Below, in pieces: positions 7,938 to 16,916 of a DNA stretch of 64,000 bases. The DNA comes from Colwellia sp. E2M01 (GTDB lineage Bacteria; Pseudomonadota; Gammaproteobacteria; Enterobacterales; Alteromonadaceae). Location: contig NZ_JAHKPR010000041.1 in the NCBI RefSeq assembly GCF_018860585.1, positions 7,423 to 71,422 on the forward strand. Direction: 5' to 3'. Numbering within the stretch: position 1 is the first letter of the stretch; each line of letters starts with the position of its first letter. The position numbers were made by a program, and so were the translations under genes. The notes under the pieces are model-generated. The model did no database searches, was not told the DNA's origin, and was given only the letters and a program-made list of their open reading frames with translations.

Positions 7938-8960
7938 GTGTCAAAGTCAATAGAGAATCCTCAAGTATCGACGAATGATGAAAAATCGAAAATTTTGCAA
8001 CAGCAATTATTTCAGCAGCAACTTCAAAACTCTTATAATAATTCAAATCAAGACGATGAAATAGATATAGCCGAGTTATGGCACGCTATTTGGGCGGGTA
8101 AATTTATTATTATATTTATTAGTTTATTATTCGCAGTTGCTTCTGTGTTTTTTGCCTTATCACAGCCTAATATCTATAAAGCATCCGTTATACTTACCCC
8201 CGCAGAAAGTGAAGGTGGGGCTGGCGGTTTAGCTGCACTTGCCGGGCAGTTTGGTGGTTTGGCTAGTATGGCAGGTATTAACTTAGGCGGTGGTGGTGGT
8301 GCAGATAAATCAGGGCTAGCCATAGAAGTGTTACAGTCACGCTCATTTATAGAGTCATTTATTGAAAGACATAATTTACTTGTACCTTTAATGGCTTCTA
8401 AAGGTTGGGATATAAACTCAAATAAATTACTTTTTAACGAGCAGGTTTACGACCAAAGCAATAAAAAGTGGATAAGAGAATTTGAAGCGCCAAGAACAGC
8501 AGAGCCATCTCCTTGGGAAGCATTTCAAGAATTTTCTGAATTATTGTCTATTGAAAAAGATAAAAGTACATCGATGATTACGATTAATATTTCTTTTTAT
8601 TCACCAGATATAGCGAAGAAATGGCTTACATTGCTAGTACACGATATTAATGAATTTATGCGAGAGCAAGATAAAGAGGAAGCGCAAACATCAATAGATT
8701 ATTTAAAAGATCAGTTAGCAAATATTAAAATAGCAACTATGGAAAAGGTTTTTTACCAATTGATTGAAGAGCAAACGAAAAGTATGATGTTAATCATGGT
8801 AAAAAAAGAATATGTACTTAAAACTATCGACCCAGCACAAGTACCAGATATAAAAGATAAGCCTAAACGTGCTTTGATTGTTGTTTTAGGTACCATATTA
8901 GGGGGAGTTTTATCTGTGCTTATTGTGCTTTTTCGTTATTTTATGCGAAGAGAACAGTAA
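7938..8960 (+). CDS. wzz: Wzz-family polysaccharide chain-length determinant
   Basis: An inner-membrane polysaccharide co-polymerase that sets the length distribution of O-antigen or capsule chains. The 340-residue protein has a Q/N-rich cytoplasmic start, DIAELWHAIWAGK leading into TM1 (about 53-73), and a periplasmic Wzz domain with a glycine-rich stretch (about 93-125). A helical region follows, then the proline motif QVPDIKDKPKRA before TM2 (about 312-332). The start is GTG at 7938 with a poor ribosome site. No wzy or wzx lies nearby, so its partner polymerase must be elsewhere or lost. Confidence 0.88.
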   Translation: MSKSIENPQVSTNDEKSKILQQQLFQQQLQNSYNNSNQDDEIDIAELWHAIWAGKFIIIFISLLFAVASVFFALSQPNIYKASVILTPAESEGGAGGLAALAGQFGGLASMAGINLGGGGGADKSGLAIEVLQSRSFIESFIERHNLLVPLMASKGWDINSNKLLFNEQVYDQSNKKWIREFEAPRTAEPSPWEAFQEFSELLSIEKDKSTSMITINISFYSPDIAKKWLTLLVHDINEFMREQDKEEAQTSIDYLKDQLANIKIATMEKVFYQLIEEQTKSMMLIMVKKEYVLKTIDPAQVPDIKDKPKRALIVVLGTILGGVLSVLIVLFRYFMRREQ

Positions 8961-9249
8961 CTAAGTAGTTCCATCCAATAGCTTCGCACAGTTACGTACA
9001 GGCTAAATAGTGGGCAATAATTAGACTTGTTAATTGTGTTTTGCTGATAATTATTATTTTAATAATTTCCCTATAAGTGCAATTCACGTATGAGTTGGTG
9101 ACATGACCTCTACGCACAGCTTAAGGCTAGCCTATTTAAAACCGTATGATAGTTGATTTATTTGCATTAACTATTGAAAAAACGACTAGTTTAGTAGGTC
9201 GCCATAAAAGGGGCGAGAAGCTTTCACTAGAAACAGTATTATAGTATTA
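8961..9249. other. non-coding or decayed stretch between wzz and the transposase remnant
   Basis: No intact gene. Apart from the possible transposase fragment from 9146, nothing recognisable was found. It is probably debris of an insertion or deletion in the polysaccharide locus. Confidence 0.4.
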
Positions 9250-9497
9250 ATGAGTTACAAAAGTGCCTGTTTGAATAATAAAGTAGTTGAACGATTTTTT
9301 GGCAGTTTAAAATATAAATGGCTATTGAATGCATACCACTTAACAACAAGTGTCATGAAAAACATGTGGCATCTTATATCAGGTATTACAATCGAAATAG
9401 GCTTAATACGAGAATTTGCGGTCTATCACCAATTAAGCTTGAAAACACCACAATAAAGCTGTGCACTATTGGTGTACTCGAATATAGTTCAATCTAA
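9250..9497 (+). pseudogene. IS3-family transposase OrfB remnant, frameshifted
   Basis: One frame from 9250 reads CLNNKVVERFFGSLKYKW, the catalytic-core end of IS3-type OrfB. From about 9375 the homology continues in another frame as YIRYYNRNRLNTRICGLSP, the usual C-terminus, and stops at 9497. So there is a frameshift near 9370, and the N-terminal two thirds and the IS ends are missing. Upstream, a frame at 9146 reading MIVDLFALTIEK may be another decayed piece of the same core (VVDLFAR-like), less surely. It lies between wzz and wecA. Confidence 0.8.
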
Positions 9498-9763
9498 GGT
9501 GGCTTTATCTCAATCTGAGATGAACAAAAATACCTTAATGGTTAATGTAACACTTTGTAGTTAAGCTTTATTTAGCCCTGTGAATAGTGCAAAAACTCAA
9601 GTATAATGCAATGTTATCAAAGAAACTAATTTATGACGAAGTTAAAAGCCAGGTCGTTGAAAATTGAGTAAGGCTTAATTTAGTATTACCTTCTATTGCA
9701 ATATATTATTTTTATTGCTTATCTTTACTCGACTATCTTTATTCATTTGAGTTAATTAATCGG

Positions 9764-10831
9764 ATGCTACCGGAACCATATATGTATATTTTTGCTACAG
9801 TTGTTACCGCTTTTATTTCTGCATTTATCGCGATTAAATTTTTCAATCCTGTTGCAATTGAAATTGGCTTAGTAGATAAACCTTCAGAACGTAAACGTCA
9901 TGCTGGTCATATTCCTCTTATTGGAGGAATTTCAATATTTTTAGCGGTACTCGCCGCCAGCCTCCTTTGGTTACCTGACACTTTAGAGCTTAGAATGTAT
10001 CTTATTGCTTCGGCAATGATGGTATTTATTGGCGCACTTGACGATAAATTTGATTTACGCGTACGTATTAGGATTGTAGGGCAAATTATTATCGCAAGTT
10101 TGATGATCTATGGTGTTGGCGGTTATATTTCAAACTTAGGGAATTTGTTTGGTTTAGGTGATGTAACGCTTGGGTCTTTCGGAATTGTATTTACCTATAT
10201 TGGTATTATTGTAGTAATTAATGCCTATAATATGATTGATGGTATTGATGGCCTTATCGGTAGTTTAAGTATTAATACTTTTACCTCAATTGCAGTTTTG
10301 TTTATTATGTACGGCCAAACGGATTATTTAAGTTACCCTTTAGTATTAGCAACTGCAACGGTACCTTACCTTATGCATAACCTTGGTTTATTTGAGCGAT
10401 TTTTTAAGAAAGAAACTCAAAAAATATTTATGGGCGATGCAGGAAGTATGTTTGTTGGTTTAAGTGTTATTTGGTTATTAACTATGGGAACACAAGGGGA
10501 GCAAGCATCCTTTAGGCCTGTAACCGCACTATGGATTTGTGCAATACCATTAATGGATATGTTGGCAATTGTCGTGCGTAGGTACCGAAATGGTAAATCA
10601 CCTTTCAAACCAGATAGAGATCATCTACATCACATATTACAACGTGTAGGACTTACATCAAACCAAGCACTATTAATTATTTCAATTGTTGCCGTGGTTA
10701 TGTCAACTTTCGGTATCGCAGGTGAGTATTTTAATATTTCAGAAAGTATAATGTTTGTAAGCTTTCTTTTCGTATTTGTATGTTATATAAGCATTATTAA
10801 ATATATAACAAAACCTGTGGTTACCGATTAA
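9764..10831 (+). CDS. wecA: undecaprenyl-phosphate GlcNAc-1-phosphate transferase
   Basis: Moves GlcNAc-1-phosphate from UDP-GlcNAc onto undecaprenyl phosphate at the inner membrane, starting O-antigen or common-antigen repeat units. The 355-residue polytopic protein has the PNPT-family signatures: DKPSERKRHAGHIPLIGG, the Mg2+-binding LDDKFDLRVRIR, NAYNMIDGIDGL, MGDAGSMFVG and DRDHLHHIL. About ten or eleven hydrophobic helices are visible. It stands alone, followed by a strong terminator. It is too far from gmd-fcl (540 bases) to be an obvious operon with them. Confidence 0.93.
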   Translation: MLPEPYMYIFATVVTAFISAFIAIKFFNPVAIEIGLVDKPSERKRHAGHIPLIGGISIFLAVLAASLLWLPDTLELRMYLIASAMMVFIGALDDKFDLRVRIRIVGQIIIASLMIYGVGGYISNLGNLFGLGDVTLGSFGIVFTYIGIIVVINAYNMIDGIDGLIGSLSINTFTSIAVLFIMYGQTDYLSYPLVLATATVPYLMHNLGLFERFFKKETQKIFMGDAGSMFVGLSVIWLLTMGTQGEQASFRPVTALWICAIPLMDMLAIVVRRYRNGKSPFKPDRDHLHHILQRVGLTSNQALLIISIVAVVMSTFGIAGEYFNISESIMFVSFLFVFVCYISIIKYITKPVVTD

Positions 10832-10853
10832 TATTTAATTTCCTTCTGAGTAG

Positions 10854-10896
10854 ACTCATAAAAAAGTCCTTTTACCAGAAGGACTTTTTTATGAGT
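10854..10896 (+). terminator. Rho-independent terminator after wecA
   Basis: A 17-base stem (ACTCATAAAAAAGTCCT with its complement) encloses an 8-base loop 22 bases after the stop. The 3' arm includes a T6 run. Near-perfect symmetry means it could work in both directions. Confidence 0.85.
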
Positions 10897-11369
10897 TAAT
10901 TTTAAGTAGTCTCTTGTGTGTTAGAAGTTGAAAGATTAAAACGTTGTAGAATATATACTAGAAATAGTTGAATTTTTAGGGGTGAAATTTATTTCGTTTA
11001 AACGGATTTAATCGTGGCGCCAGCTTTACTTGCTATTTCGAGAATTAGTTATTCTATTTAAAAAACCGAGCAACAATGAGTAAACTCGTTTTAAATTAGT
11101 CTAAAGATATCATTTGTTTGGTATTTTTATGAAAAGAAATTTAGCGCCCATTATATGGCTTTAATTATAAAATAGTTTTAGATAAATAATTAATGTCACT
11201 ACCACTAGAGCAATACTCCCATTATACTTGGTTGACTGGAAAGTGATGTGCAGGATCAGCTTAAATGGTATTTTCAACAAAATACTTAAGCTGATATAAA
11301 CTTCACTAAAGCAGATAAACTTAGAAGTAAATTCTCAGAACTACCTTTTTCGAATATTTAGGAATAAAA
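10897..11369. other. non-coding gap upstream of gmd
   Basis: No gene, and no JUMPstart/ops sequence was recognised, although this is where one might expect it. The only structured element is the hairpin at 11255-11295. Confidence 0.5.
11255..11295. promoter_or_regulatory. strong hairpin in the gmd leader
   Basis: A 10-base perfect stem (ATCAGCTTAA with TTAAGCTGAT) continues, after a 3-base bulge, into a 7-base stem (GTATTTT with AAAATAC) with a CAAC loop. No T-run follows, so it is not a standard terminator. It sits 75 bases before the gmd start. It could be a leader regulatory structure or the end of a lost mobile element. Confidence 0.5.
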
Positions 11370-12500
11370 ATGACAAAGTCAAAAGTTGCATTAATTACCG
11401 GCGTTACAGGCCAAGATGGATCATATTTAGCAGAATTATTACTGGAAAAAGGTTATGAAGTACATGGTATAAAGCGTAGAGCTTCTTCACTTAATACAGA
11501 GCGTGTTGATCATATTTATCAAGATCGTCACGAAAGTAATCAAAGATTTTTTTTACACTATGGTGATTTAACAGACTCGTCTAATTTAACTCGTATATTA
11601 AAAGACGTACAGCCTGATGAAGTATACAACTTAGGCGCTCAGTCACATGTTGCTGTCTCATTTGAGTGTCCTGAATATACTGCTGATGTTGATGCAATGG
11701 GAACATTACGCCTATTAGAAGCTATTCGTTTTTTAGGTATGGAAAAAACAACAAAATTTTATCAAGCTTCAACATCTGAGTTGTACGGGGAAGTGCAAGA
11801 AATCCCTCAAAAGGAAACCACACCGTTTCACCCTCGTTCCCCATATGCGGTAGCGAAAATGTATGCTTATTGGATAGTAGTTAACTATCGTGAATCCTAT
11901 GGTATGTATGCTTGTAACGGTATTCTATTTAACCATGAATCACCTCGACGAGGCGAAACTTTTGTTACCCGTAAAATAACCCGTGCCATCGCCAATATTT
12001 CACAAGGATTAGAGCCGTGTTTATATTTAGGAAATATGGATGCTTTACGTGATTGGGGGCATGCAAAAGATTATGTGCGTATGCAATGGATGATGCTGCA
12101 ACAAGATATAGCGGATGACTTTGTTATTGCTACAGGAAAGCAAATATCAGTACGTGAGTTTGTTAAGCTCTCCGCAAAAGAAGCAGGAATAGAGTTAGAG
12201 TTTACAGGAACAGGCCTTGATGAAATTGGCACTATAAAAAGTATAGTTGGTAATAATGCTCCTGCATTAAAAGTAGGTGATGTGATTGTTAAGGTCGATC
12301 CTCGTTATTTCCGTCCAGCTGAAGTAGAAACCCTTTTAGGTGATCCTTCTAAAGCTAAAGAAAAACTAGGTTGGGTACCACAGATCACGGTAGAAGAAAT
12401 GTGTAGTGAAATGGTAGCTAATGACTTACAAAGTGCTAAGCAACATGCTTTATTAAAAAATCATGGTTTTGACGTGTCAGTATCGGTTGAGAATGCATAA
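11370..12500 (+). CDS. gmd: GDP-mannose 4,6-dehydratase
   Basis: Converts GDP-D-mannose to GDP-4-keto-6-deoxymannose in the cytosol, the first step to GDP-L-fucose. The 376-residue extended SDR enzyme has the NADP-binding GVTGQDGSY, the substrate segment [11 protein letters not shown], the catalytic [12 protein letters not shown] (Tyr-xxx-Lys), [15 protein letters not shown] and the conserved [15 protein letters not shown]. Length agrees with E. coli Gmd (373). AGGA occurs about 8 bases upstream of the ATG. Its TAA is directly followed by the ATG of fcl with no spacer, which implies coupled translation. Confidence 0.96.
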   Translation: MTKSKVALITGVTGQDGSYLAELLLEKGYEVHGIKRRASSLNTERVDHIYQDRHESNQRFFLHYGDLTDSSNLTRILKDVQPDEVYNLGAQSHVAVSFECPEYTADVDAMGTLRLLEAIRFLGMEKTTKFYQASTSELYGEVQEIPQKETTPFHPRSPYAVAKMYAYWIVVNYRESYGMYACNGILFNHESPRRGETFVTRKITRAIANISQGLEPCLYLGNMDALRDWGHAKDYVRMQWMMLQQDIADDFVIATGKQISVREFVKLSAKEAGIELEFTGTGLDEIGTIKSIVGNNAPALKVGDVIVKVDPRYFRPAEVETLLGDPSKAKEKLGWVPQITVEEMCSEMVANDLQSAKQHALLKNHGFDVSVSVENA

Positions 12501-13487
12501 ATGAGTACCAATGAAAGTATAAAGTATAAAACTAAGGTATTTGTAGCTGGCCATAACGGTATGGTTGGATCGGCTATCGTAAGGAAATTAAAAAATGATA
12601 GCTCAATAGAATTGATTTTAAGGACTAGAAAAGAATTAGACTTGACCAATCAACAAGCGGTATTATCGTTTTTTCAGCAAGAAAAGATAGATCAGGTTTA
12701 TTTAGCTGCAGCTAAAGTAGGTGGTATCGTGGCAAATAACACTTATCCGGCAGACTTCATATATGAAAACTTAATGATTCAATCGAACATTATTCAAAGT
12801 GCGCACATAACAAATATTCAACAACTACTGTTTTTAGGTTCTTCGTGTATTTATCCCAAACTAGCTGAGCAACCAATGAAAGAAAGTGCTTTGTTAACAG
12901 GCACACTAGAAGAAACTAACGAACCGTACGCAATAGCGAAAATAGCAGGTATTAAACTTTGTGAAAGTTATAATCGCCAATATGGACGAGATTATCGTAG
13001 TGTTATGCCGACTAATCTTTATGGTGCACATGATAATTTTCATCCTGAAAATAGTCATGTAATACCTGCTTTATTACGTCGTTTTCACGAAGCAAAATTA
13101 AATGGAGATCAGGAAGTTATTGCATGGGGAAGCGGTAAGCCTATGCGTGAGTTTTTATATGTTGATGATATGGCCGCTGCTTCAGTTCATGTAATGAACT
13201 TAGATACAAAAACATATAATGATAATACTGAGCCTATGTTAAGTCATATTAATGTTGGTACGGGAGTTGATTGTTCTATTAGAGAGTTAGTAGAAACTGT
13301 TGCTAAAGTAGTGGGCTTTGAAGGGACAATTAGTTTTGATTCATCAAAGCCTGATGGTCCGCCTCGTAAATTAATGAATGTAGATAGGCTTAAATCATTA
13401 GGTTGGCAATACTCTGTTTCATTAACCGAAGGATTAGAATTAGCTTATAAGTGGTTTTTAAACAATCAAGAGCTATTTAGACGTTAA
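12501..13487 (+). CDS. fcl: GDP-L-fucose synthase (epimerase/reductase)
   Basis: Converts the Gmd product to GDP-L-fucose by 3,5-epimerisation and NADPH reduction. The 328-residue SDR protein has [16 protein letters not shown], the LGSSCIYP segment carrying the active-site serine and cysteine, and [13 protein letters not shown] (Tyr-xxx-Lys). It also has [28 protein letters not shown] and [15 protein letters not shown]. It is an intact two-gene GDP-fucose module with gmd. No fucosyltransferase is in the window, so the sugar is used by an enzyme coded elsewhere. No good terminator follows, only a weak pair of arms AAAATAGCCA/TGGCTATTTT with a 60-base loop. Confidence 0.95.
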   Translation: MSTNESIKYKTKVFVAGHNGMVGSAIVRKLKNDSSIELILRTRKELDLTNQQAVLSFFQQEKIDQVYLAAAKVGGIVANNTYPADFIYENLMIQSNIIQSAHITNIQQLLFLGSSCIYPKLAEQPMKESALLTGTLEETNEPYAIAKIAGIKLCESYNRQYGRDYRSVMPTNLYGAHDNFHPENSHVIPALLRRFHEAKLNGDQEVIAWGSGKPMREFLYVDDMAAASVHVMNLDTKTYNDNTEPMLSHINVGTGVDCSIRELVETVAKVVGFEGTISFDSSKPDGPPRKLMNVDRLKSLGWQYSVSLTEGLELAYKWFLNNQELFRR

Positions 13488-13835
13488 TAAATATTGACGA
13501 TGAACCTTCTAATAAATTTATAGGCTAAAGAAAATAGCCATGAAGTATTATTCTGGTCAACTAGGGTGAAAGTAAAACACCTCTGGTAATGTTTTTATTG
13601 GCTATTTTTATTATTGTTTGATTTATTTTCTCAATTAATAAGATTTCTCAATTAATAAGAGTTTTTAGCTATACGACATAAACAGAGCTGTAGCCTTGTT
13701 TAACTCACTTTATCAGTTGTCTTCTGTGAATATAGGAGCCTTACCTTACGCTCTTATTTTGATTGATTACCCCGCTAACTGAATGTACTTTCCTACATTC
13801 ATCGCTTTAGCAGCATCTGTCTGTGTATAATTTTT

Positions 13836-13875
13836 ATCAAAAATCAAAAATCAAAAATCAAAAATCAAATATCAA
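13836..13875. repeat. heptanucleotide microsatellite (ATCAAAA)n
   Basis: Four perfect ATCAAAA units are followed by two diverged ones (ATCAAAT, ATCAATT). Period 7, AT-only except for one C. Not a CRISPR: there are no spacers. Confidence 0.85.
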
Positions 13876-13978
13876 TTAACTTGTTTCGAGTCTAAACTCT
13901 GCGCTATAAATTGGGTGTTTTTTCTTTTTCATTTGTATCACCTAAGTTGTTAGGTGCTAATAATAAGGTGCCAAATTA

Positions 13979-14138
13979 ATACCAAGTCCGTTAAGTTACT
14001 AGATCACCTATACGGGTTAAAATAAGTAAATCCTGCGTTGCTCTCAATCGTAATTACCAGTTATTGCACAAGCAAGCGCCTTGTCTTTAAATATTTTTAT
14101 TGAGCACAGTTAAACAAGAAACTTATCAAAATTGGTAT
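13979..14138. mobile_element. putative MITE-like element with ATACCAA ends
   Basis: About 160 bases are bounded by ATACCAAGTCCGTTAAG on the left and, inverted, ATACCAATTTTGATAAG on the right. The outer seven bases match exactly and the rest partially. It has no coding capacity. A similar left end (ATACCAATCTGTTAAAG) occurs near 22.67 kb, upstream of cmoA, which suggests a dispersed family. The call depends on finding further copies in the genome. Confidence 0.4.
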
Positions 14139-14445
14139 AACTACACCATTTTAGATAAAGAAAAATAGATTGTAGGGGCGATTTGAGTTGTTTCTTAGTT
14201 AAAAAAATTGGAAAATGTATCTATAGTGCTTATTTTATATTTTTTTGAAAAATATTTTAAATAAATTTAAGTACTTATCTTCAATTACTTACAAAAATAT
14301 GGCGATAGATCAGGCTTTATAGATGTACGTGGTAAATTATTAAATATTAATTTATATGTAATTAATAAAGGAAGTTAATAAATTTTGATGAATTCTTGTA
14401 AAATTCGTTTTAGAATAAAAACTCAGTGATTAATTAAGGATAAAT

Positions 14446-15378
14446 ATGAATAATAGAATAACTAAAGCAGTAATCCCCGTTGCAGGCCTTGGTACACGTA
14501 TGTTACCAGCAACAAAAGCTATTCCTAAAGAAATGCTCCCAATTGTTGATAAGCCAATGATTCAATACATTGTTAATGAATGTGTTGCCGCTGGCATCAA
14601 AGAGATTGTTCTAGTTACTCATTCTTCAAAAAATGCCATTGAAAATCATTTTGATAAGTCTTTTGAACTTGAAACTACTTTAGAGAAACGCGTAAAAAGA
14701 CAATTGCTTGAGGAAATTCAAGCCATTAGCCCTAAAGATGTTACTATTTTACATGTTCGTCAAGGGGAGGCGAAAGGCTTAGGTCATGCAGTATTAAAAG
14801 CGCAACCTATTATTGGCAATGAACCTTTTGCTGTTGTATTACCTGATGTTATTTTAGATGAAGTATCAGCTAATTTAAAAACTGAAAACTTAGCAGCGAT
14901 GATTACTCGTTATAACGAAGTAGGTGGTTACAGTCAGATCATGGTTGAGCCTGTACCTATGGAAAAAGTAAGTAGTTACGGTGTGGTTGACTGCGGTGGT
15001 GAAAAAATACTACCTGGTGAATCAAGACCTATGACAGCTGTTGTTGAAAAACCTGCTGTTGATGATGCACCATCTAATCTAGCTGTTGTTGGTCGTTATG
15101 TTTTATCTGAGAAAATTTGGGAACTATTAAGATTAACGCCTCCTGGTGCAGGCGACGAAATCCAGTTAACTGATGCAATTGCGATGTTAATGGAAAAAGA
15201 AACCGTTGAAGCATTTCATATGACAGGACGTTCGCATGATTGTGGCTCTAAAATTGGTTATATGAAAGCCAATGTTGAGTATGGTTTACGTCACCCTGAG
15301 TTAGCTGATGACTTTAAAGATTTTTTAGCCGATTTAGTACCAACTAAACCCGCTAAAGCGAGTAAAGAAACTAAATAA
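14446..15378 (+). CDS. galU: UTP-glucose-1-phosphate uridylyltransferase
   Basis: Makes UDP-glucose from UTP and glucose-1-phosphate for cell-surface glycans. The 310-residue protein has the nucleotidyltransferase start [21 protein letters not shown] less one residue, [23 protein letters not shown], the metal-binding [15 protein letters not shown] and [10 protein letters not shown]. These are all typical of bacterial GalU (about 300 residues). AAGGA lies 8 bases upstream of the ATG. The C-terminal lysine-rich tail ([12 protein letters not shown]) is variable. Closes the polysaccharide locus. Confidence 0.96.
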   Translation: MNNRITKAVIPVAGLGTRMLPATKAIPKEMLPIVDKPMIQYIVNECVAAGIKEIVLVTHSSKNAIENHFDKSFELETTLEKRVKRQLLEEIQAISPKDVTILHVRQGEAKGLGHAVLKAQPIIGNEPFAVVLPDVILDEVSANLKTENLAAMITRYNEVGGYSQIMVEPVPMEKVSSYGVVDCGGEKILPGESRPMTAVVEKPAVDDAPSNLAVVGRYVLSEKIWELLRLTPPGAGDEIQLTDAIAMLMEKETVEAFHMTGRSHDCGSKIGYMKANVEYGLRHPELADDFKDFLADLVPTKPAKASKETK

Positions 15379-15426
15379 ACTAAGTAAAGAAGCAACTAGG
15401 TACTTTCTAGTATTAAATCTAGTATT

Positions 15427-15474
15427 AAATCTCGTTATTGCCGATATGTTATTTCGACAAGAACGAGATTTTTT
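15427..15474 (+). terminator. terminator after galU
   Basis: AAATCTCGTT and AACGAGATTT form a 10-base perfect stem around a 25-base loop, followed by a run of T. A short direct repeat (AGTATTAAATCT) precedes it. Confidence 0.75.
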
Positions 15475-15688
15475 GTTTCTACGGTACTTGTCAAAGCGAT
15501 GACCAGTCAAAGTAAATCAAGTAAGTAAAACAGCTAAAGCTAATAGGTACGCTATAAGATATTTGAGTAGCGCTTATTTTCAAGACTGACTATTATATTG
15601 TGTCAGGTGGTTTATGTACTTGTAAGCGGTGATGTTGATAATTTTCTTGTGCTAATTTACTTGCCGCTTGTGTATTAACTAGCAAATA

Positions 15689-16828
15689 TTATGGCGTAAA
15701 ATTTCTTATCTCACCCCAATCTTTTTTCTCTCTAAATTCATGAAAAGACTCAGCCAATTGGCCTGTTTGTTTTAATACTTGTTGCCAATATTTAATTCGT
15801 AGGTTTGGTTCCATCTGCGTAAAATCAGTTCTATCAGGAATTTTCTTGTAAGGCAGAGATTGAATAAACTTGGCTGATGGCGCTAACAACACTGTATTAT
15901 CATAACTGCTAGCGAGTACTTTACGGTTTGAACTTTTATCAAACCATCCCGCTTTTGGCTCTGAGCTAAAGTGTGGATATAAGGTTAAGTTATGATCTGT
16001 AATCTTTGATTCGCTACTAGAGTGAGGTAAATCAGAAAAGTGCTTTTTATGCTGTTGCTTTACAGTCATTTTATTTTGATTCTTCTGTTCTAACGAAAAA
16101 TCAAAATGGTAATCAATTACGCCACCATCGCGGTAAGTTCCTTTCTCAGCGCCAACAATATCTTTAACTCCTGACATTACCAAAGGAATTGAACCTGAAG
16201 CGAGTACAGTGCTTTTAATGTTAGCAGCGGTTAAGTTTTGGTATATGGTATTAATATTATAAGGATCGTTTATCGCTAAATTACTGTATTTATTTTTAAA
16301 CACATAACGTTGGTATTGTTTGTTGAGTTGGCTTCTAGCTATTTTGTTTAGCAACATACTGTTAAGTAAACCAGGCACTTGTAGTATTTTATTGTCAAAA
16401 GCAGTTAATCCATTACATTTAGCAACCAAAAAGTGAGCCTTAAAAACCTTGTTATTAATTACCTCATGAGCGCCATTTTCTGAAAACAATTGCTCTACAA
16501 GGGTAATCGTTTTATTGGTAACTTCTTGGGCCGTAGCCTTTTTAGAATAAACAGTATTAGAATATTGCTGCGCTAAAATTTCAATTGCTTGTACAGGATT
16601 ATTTTGGGTTAAGCAGGCAGCGCGAAAGGCACCAGAGCTTGAGCCGATGAGATTAAGCTCAGTAGTTCTGTTTTGAAAAAACTCACTAAAAAGGTACTTA
16701 TCTAATCCAAATAGCATAAACCACTTTGGGCCGCCACTCGCACCAAGAAAATTAGTGAATAACTCTTGTTTTAAACCGTGTTCTTGAATGGTTTTTAAAG
16801 CATTATTACCTGCGTATATCTCTAACAT
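15689..16828 (-). CDS. patatin-like phospholipase family protein
   Basis: The 379-residue protein carries all three patatin signatures: the oxyanion-hole loop GASGGPKW (29-36), the nucleophile elbow GSSSGAF with Ser64, and the dyad aspartate in YRDGGVIDYH (Asp234). So it is predicted to be an active serine lipid acyl hydrolase. No signal peptide or membrane segment is present, so it is probably cytosolic. A low-complexity, basic insert (about 250-280) follows the catalytic Asp. It lies 88 bases downstream of the dGTPase gene on the same strand and may be co-transcribed. The physiological substrate is unknown. Patatins also serve as effectors in some phage-defence systems. Confidence 0.88.
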   Translation of the reverse strand: MLEIYAGNNALKTIQEHGLKQELFTNFLGASGGPKWFMLFGLDKYLFSEFFQNRTTELNLIGSSSGAFRAACLTQNNPVQAIEILAQQYSNTVYSKKATAQEVTNKTITLVEQLFSENGAHEVINNKVFKAHFLVAKCNGLTAFDNKILQVPGLLNSMLLNKIARSQLNKQYQRYVFKNKYSNLAINDPYNINTIYQNLTAANIKSTVLASGSIPLVMSGVKDIVGAEKGTYRDGGVIDYHFDFSLEQKNQNKMTVKQQHKKHFSDLPHSSSESKITDHNLTLYPHFSSEPKAGWFDKSSNRKVLASSYDNTVLLAPSAKFIQSLPYKKIPDRTDFTQMEPNLRIKYWQQVLKQTGQLAESFHEFREKKDWGEIRNFTP

Positions 16829-16916
16829 TTTGCATTCTCATTTAACTTATATTCTGTTTTCTGTTTTCTGTTTTTGTATTTACTTATTTTTGTCGGTGTT
16901 TTTGCTTTCACATCGA

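Larger units (their letters stand above)
13488..14445. other. 958-base gene-free gap between fcl and galU
   Basis: No open frame with recognisable homology on either strand. It contains a weak terminator-like pairing (about 13529-13608), a 7-base microsatellite at 13836 and a putative MITE at 13979-14138. The last part is very AT-rich and should hold the galU promoter. In related bacteria such a position often carries glycosyltransferase genes. Confidence 0.5.

Noticed and set aside
10897-11369. JUMPstart/ops element ahead of gmd
   Set aside because: No GGCGGTAGC-type core was found on either strand.
13529-13608. Terminator after fcl
   Set aside because: The arms AAAATAGCCA and TGGCTATTTT match but the 60-base loop makes it a weak candidate; not listed as a terminator.
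13836-13875. Possible CRISPR-like array
   Set aside because: Units are 7 bases with no spacers; it is a simple microsatellite. No cas gene is in the window.
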